From Pseudomonadota bacterium (GTDB lineage: Bacteria > Pseudomonadota > Gammaproteobacteria > Steroidobacterales > Steroidobacteraceae): 9,793 nt of DNA. The stretch covers positions 1 to 9,793 of the forward strand of contig JAEZCN010000081.1 of assembly GCA_023433515.1 (NCBI GenBank), written 5' to 3'. The translations under genes were made by a program, and so were the position numbers. Shown here piece by piece: positions 6,914 to 9,793 of this stretch (position 1 is its first letter; each line of letters starts with the position of its first letter). The notes beneath the pieces were generated by a model. That model saw nothing but the letters and a program-made list of their open reading frames with translations. It searched no databases and was not told where the DNA came from.

Positions 6914-7995
6914 GCGCGCGTCGTTTGATGATCGCGGCCGCGCTGCTGACCCCCGCACTCGCGCTGGCGCAGAACAAGTACTTCACCGACTGGCCGGCCG
7001 GCACGGATCCGCGCGAGGTCGGCAAGCGCGTTGCGGAGCGGTTCATTCCGACGCCGCACATGGTCAATACGAATCACGGAAAGCTGTCGCTGCACTACGC
7101 GCACGTCGCGACGTGGACGGGCTCGTTGCAGTTCGCGCAGGTCACGAAGGACGACGACCTGCGCCGCAGACTCGTCGAGAGATTCGATCCGTTCATGACA
7201 CCGGCCGAATCCGCGCGGATTCCGCGGATGGATCACGTCGATGGAGCCGTGTTCGGCGCGCTGCCGCTCGAACTGTACCTGCAGGAACGGCAATTCCGTT
7301 ATCGCCTGATGGGTCTCGTGTTCGCGGACGCGCAGTGGGACGACCCGCTGCCGGATGGCCTGTCGCGGCAGACGCGCTGGTGGATAGACGACATGTACAT
7401 GATCACCGCGTTGCAGCTGCAGGCGTTCCGCGCGACGCGCGACGCGAAGTACCTGGATCGCGCGGCCAACTCGATGGTCGCCTATCTCGCGAAGCTGCAG
7501 CAGGAGAACGGGCTCTTCTACCACGCGCCCGACGTGAAGCATTTCTGGGGCCGCGGCGACGGCTGGGTGGCCGCCGGCATGACGGAGCTGCTGCGCGATC
7601 TGTCCGAGCGACACCCGGCGCGCCGGACCGTGCTCGCCGCGTACCGCCGGATGATGGCGACGCTGCTCACGCACCAGGCGTCGAACGGCATGTGGCGCCA
7701 GCTCATCGACGTGCCGACCAGCTGGGAGGAGACCTCCAGCACCGCGATGTTCACGTACGCGTACGTGACCGGCGTGAAGAACGGCTGGCTGCCCGAGGAC
7801 ACGTACGGCCCCGCCGCGCGCAAGGCGTGGATCGCGCTCGTCGGCTATCTCACTCCCGAGGCCGACCTGCGCGAAGTGTGCATGGGGACCGGCAAGAAAG
7901 ACGATGTGCAGTACTACCTCGATCGTCCGCGCGTGGTCGGCGATGCCCACGGCCAGGCGCCGATGCTGTGGAGCGCCACCGCCCTGCTGCGCTGA
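6910..7995 (+). CDS. GH105-type unsaturated rhamnogalacturonyl (uronyl) hydrolase
   Basis: A 361-aa exported enzyme of the GH105 (YteR/YesR-like) type, with an alpha6/alpha6 barrel expected to remove the 4,5-unsaturated uronic acid left at the non-reducing end by polysaccharide lyases. A signal peptide ends at about ALALA-Q (residue 20). Family landmarks are RMDHVDGAVFG (106-116), WWIDDMYMITALQL (157-170, probable catalytic Asp among D160/D161), HFWGRGDGWVAAGM (211-224), SWEETSSTAMFTYA (271-284) and GDAHGQAPMLW (344-354). Length is near the usual 350-380 aa. The start at 6910 overlaps the DUF4861 stop by 4 nt; the reading frame stays open much further upstream, but that extension is antifamily sequence inside the DUF4861 gene. 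The stop at 7993-7995 is followed at once by an inverted repeat. No lyase is in the window, so its substrate supplier lies elsewhere. GH88 is a less likely alternative. Confidence 0.9.
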   Translation: MSARRLMIAAALLTPALALAQNKYFTDWPAGTDPREVGKRVAERFIPTPHMVNTNHGKLSLHYAHVATWTGSLQFAQVTKDDDLRRRLVERFDPFMTPAESARIPRMDHVDGAVFGALPLELYLQERQFRYRLMGLVFADAQWDDPLPDGLSRQTRWWIDDMYMITALQLQAFRATRDAKYLDRAANSMVAYLAKLQQENGLFYHAPDVKHFWGRGDGWVAAGMTELLRDLSERHPARRTVLAAYRRMMATLLTHQASNGMWRQLIDVPTSWEETSSTAMFTYAYVTGVKNGWLPEDTYGPAARKAWIALVGYLTPEADLREVCMGTGKKDDVQYYLDRPRVVGDAHGQAPMLWSATALLR

Positions 7996-8106
7996 GGTGG
8001 GGATAGTGGTGCCGGTGTAAAAAGTGGGGATTAGCGCTGCGGCGCCGAGGTCGCGCTGACGTCCCCGCTAATCCCCACTTTTTACACCGGCACCACTATC
8101 CCCACC
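7996..8106. repeat. Second perfect 41-bp inverted repeat, flush with a stop codon
   Basis: Left arm 7996-8036 and right arm 8066-8106 are exact reverse complements over 41 bp with a 29-nt centre. Each arm carries GTGGGGAT twice, starting 27 nt apart (left arm 7997-8004 and 8024-8031), which mirrors the doubled GGGGACA of the 1170-1336 element. The left arm starts on the first base after the GH105 TGA. No target-site duplication is seen (flanks GCTGA and CACGG). The element leaves 66 nt (8107-8172) before the next gene, in which only its ribosome site is recognisable. Confidence 0.9.
8019..8083. terminator. Terminator-like core of the second inverted repeat
   Basis: Within the repeat, GTGGGGATTAGCG (8024-8036) pairs with 8066-8078 to form a 13-bp stem that runs directly into TTTTT at 8079-8083. 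On the minus strand the matching AAAAA at 8019-8023 gives the same T5 run. This is the form of an intrinsic terminator and would end the cupin-GH10-DUF4861-GH105 transcript. The 29-nt loop is longer than ideal, though it is GC-rich and can fold further. Confidence 0.6.
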
Positions 8107-8172
8107 CACGGAGAGATCGGAGAAAGACGTCTATCCACCTATGGCCGCGGTGCCATTGCGGAGGGGAACACG

Positions 8173-9735
8173 ATGAAGGGAAGAATCCTGGTCTCGGCGC
8201 TCGGCGCGCTGATGTCATTGACGACGCTGGCCTCACCCAACGGTGGCCCGCTGGGCGACTTCGAAGGTCACGCGGACGTCGGCTCGCCGAAGATCGCGGG
8301 TTACGCGACTTACAACGCGGCATCGCAGGCATACACGCTCAGCGCGGGCGGCGTGAACATCTGGGGCAAGCGCGACGAGTTCCAGTACGCCTACCGGCGC
8401 ATGAAGGGCGACTTCATCGTGCAGGCACGCATCGAGTTCGTCGGCAAGGGCGTCGATCCCCACCGCAAGGCCGGCATCATGGTGCGCAAGTCCATCGCCG
8501 ATCACGATTCGCCGTACGTGGACGGCGTGATCCACGGCGACGGCCTCACTTCCATGCAATTCCGCAAGGCCAAGGGTGAGGACACCGCCCAGCTCGAGAT
8601 GGCGGTCGCCAAAGGCGCGGACGTCATCCAGCTCGAACGCCGCGGCAACGTCTTCATCTTCTCCGCGGCGCGATTCGGCGAACCGTTCGAGGTATCCGAA
8701 TACAAGGAAGCGGTCGATCTGCCCGAAGACGCGTACGTCGGCCTGTTCCTCTCCTCACACAACCCCGACGTGAAGGAGACGGCGATCTTCCGCAACGTGC
8801 GCGTGATCAAACCGGTGAAGGTCGGCTTCCAGCCATACCGCGACTACATCGGCAGCCGGCTCGAGATCCTCGACGTCGCGACCGGCGATCGCCAGCAGAT
8901 CTACTCCTCGCGCGTGCCGTTCGAGGCGCCCAACTGGCTGCCGGACGGATCCGCGCTGATCTACAACGCGAGCGGCAACGACGCCACCACTCGCGGCCGG
9001 CTCTGGAAGTTCGATCTGGCGACGCGCACGCCGACGCTGATCGACACCGGCTTCGCGATCCGCAACAACAACGATCACGTGTTGTCGTTCGACGGCACGC
9101 AGCTCGGAATCTCCGACCAGAGCACCGACAAGGGGCAGTCGACCATCTTCACGATGCCGACCCGCGGCGGCGTGCCGGTACGCATCACGCCGAACACGCC
9201 TAGCTACCTGCACGGCTGGTCTCCGGACGCGAAGTGGCTGACGTACACCGCGGGCCGCCCGTCGAAGAAGGATCCCAAGGTGCTCGAATGGGACATCCAC
9301 AAGATCCCCTCGGACGGCAGCGGCAAGGAGATCAATCTAACGAACACGCCCGGGCTCGACGACGGACCGGAATATTCACCCGACGGCCAGTGGATCTATT
9401 TCAACTCCACCCGCTCGGGCCAGATGCAGATCTGGCGCATGAAGCCCGACGGCAGCGGCCAGGAACGCGTGACGAACGATCACAAGTGGAACGACTGGTT
9501 CCCGCACTTCTCGCCCGACGGGAAGTGGATCGTGATCATCTCGTACGGGCTCGACGTGCCCGCGGCGGACCATCCTTACTACAAGCATTGCGTGCTGCGG
9601 ATCCTGCCGGTCGACGGAAGCGCACCGCCGAAGGTGATCGCGTACATCTACGGTGGCCAGGGCACGATCAACGTGCCGTCGTGGTCGCCCGACGGCACGC
9701 ACGTCGCGTTCGTGAGCAACAGCGACGTCTTGTAG
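8173..9735 (+). CDS. Secreted DUF1349-like / TolB-type beta-propeller protein
   Basis: A 520-aa exported two-part protein. A Sec signal spans about residues 1-20 (TLA-S). Residues about 25-215 look like a DUF1349/LamG-type concanavalin sandwich: FQYAYRRMKGDFIVQARIEF, HRKAGIMVRKS and a closing ETAIFRNVRVIKP are typical. Residues about 225-520 form a TolB/PD40 beta-propeller with repeats at APNWLPDGS (252-260), YLHGWSPDA (345-352), GPEYSPDGQW (398-407), WFPHFSPDGKW (442-452) and VPSWSPDGTH (501-510). Such proteins are often annotated as TolB-like or even as TolR transporters; the full Tol-Pal context is absent, so a Tol role is unlikely. No catalytic motif was recognised. Carbohydrate binding by the N-terminal half is inferred from fold and neighbours. 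The start is supported by GGAGG at 8160-8164, 8 nt upstream. It is separated from the upstream operon by the second inverted repeat, so it probably has its own promoter or receives read-through. Confidence 0.88.
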   Translation: MKGRILVSALGALMSLTTLASPNGGPLGDFEGHADVGSPKIAGYATYNAASQAYTLSAGGVNIWGKRDEFQYAYRRMKGDFIVQARIEFVGKGVDPHRKAGIMVRKSIADHDSPYVDGVIHGDGLTSMQFRKAKGEDTAQLEMAVAKGADVIQLERRGNVFIFSAARFGEPFEVSEYKEAVDLPEDAYVGLFLSSHNPDVKETAIFRNVRVIKPVKVGFQPYRDYIGSRLEILDVATGDRQQIYSSRVPFEAPNWLPDGSALIYNASGNDATTRGRLWKFDLATRTPTLIDTGFAIRNNNDHVLSFDGTQLGISDQSTDKGQSTIFTMPTRGGVPVRITPNTPSYLHGWSPDAKWLTYTAGRPSKKDPKVLEWDIHKIPSDGSGKEINLTNTPGLDDGPEYSPDGQWIYFNSTRSGQMQIWRMKPDGSGQERVTNDHKWNDWFPHFSPDGKWIVIISYGLDVPAADHPYYKHCVLRILPVDGSAPPKVIAYIYGGQGTINVPSWSPDGTHVAFVSNSDVL

Positions 9736-9793
9736 TGGGTGCCGGGTGAGAAATCGCGGAGTCAGCGGTAGCGGGCTGAATCGCGGCTAACTC
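9736..9793. repeat. Third stop-adjacent inverted repeat, cut by the window end
   Basis: Directly after the TAG at 9733-9735 comes TGGGTGCCGGGTGAGAAATC, whose opening resembles the inner half of the second repeat (GGTGCCGG, an A-rich run, then GGA and AGCG). GAGTCAGC at 9759-9766 pairs with GCTAACTC at 9786-9793 with one mismatch, so the right arm starts just as the window ends. The remainder of that arm is not visible, so length and perfection cannot be judged. Confidence 0.55.

Noticed and set aside
5704..7995. A 763-codon plus-strand frame that would make the GH105 protein a large fusion
   Set aside because: The first 400 codons are an alternative frame of the DUF4861 gene with Arg-rich filler; the GH105 signal peptide starts at 6910 in an ATGA overlap, which is the proper start.
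1170..8106. The repeats as a CRISPR array
   Set aside because: They are inverted pairs at distant sites with different sequences and no regularly spaced direct repeats or cas genes.

Overview
The window is strongly GC-rich DNA with tightly packed genes carrying Tat, Sec or lipoprotein export signals. The gene set and the REP-like inverted repeats suggest a plant-polysaccharide-degrading proteobacterium, most likely a gammaproteobacterium of the Xanthomonadales/Nevskiales/Steroidobacter kind. This assignment is inferred from gene content and composition; no rRNA or tRNA is present to confirm it.

Layout. (1) 82-1170 (+): a Tat-exported Gfo/Idh/MocA oxidoreductase resembling periplasmic glucose-fructose oxidoreductase. 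(2) 1170-1336: a perfect 41-bp inverted repeat flush with the stop codons of two convergent genes, enclosing a separate terminator hairpin. (3) 1335-3308 (-): a secreted SGNH sialate-O-acetylesterase-type carbohydrate esterase with an inserted beta-sandwich domain, as in CAZy family CE20. (4) 3320-7995 (+): a probable four-gene operon, starting only 11 nt from the divergent esterase start. It encodes a JmjC/cupin-like Fe(II)-dependent protein, a lipoprotein GH10 xylanase, a secreted DUF4861 protein and a GH105-type unsaturated uronyl hydrolase; the last two overlap by ATGA. (5) 7996-8106: a second perfect 41-bp inverted repeat, starting on the base after the GH105 stop and containing a terminator-like core with a T5 run. 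(6) 8173-9735 (+): a secreted protein with an N-terminal DUF1349/concanavalin-like half and a C-terminal TolB-type beta-propeller half. (7) 9736-9793: the start of a third, imperfect repeat, again directly after a stop and cut by the window end.

Read together, the genes look like an extracytoplasmic hemicellulose/pectin utilisation locus. The GH10 enzyme would cut the xylan backbone, the esterase would remove acetyl groups, the GH105 hydrolase would remove unsaturated uronic acids left by a lyase outside the window, and the oxidoreductase could oxidise released sugars. The roles of the cupin, the DUF4861 protein and the propeller protein are open. The GH10 and GH105 enzymes normally belong to different pathways (xylan against rhamnogalacturonan or other lyase products), so the true substrate may be a mixed uronic-acid-bearing glycan.

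The least explained part is the non-coding DNA: three inverted-repeat elements, each starting at a stop codon. The two complete ones have exactly 41-bp perfect arms with paired GGGGA boxes 26-27 nt apart. They look like REP/MITE-type elements used as gene ends.
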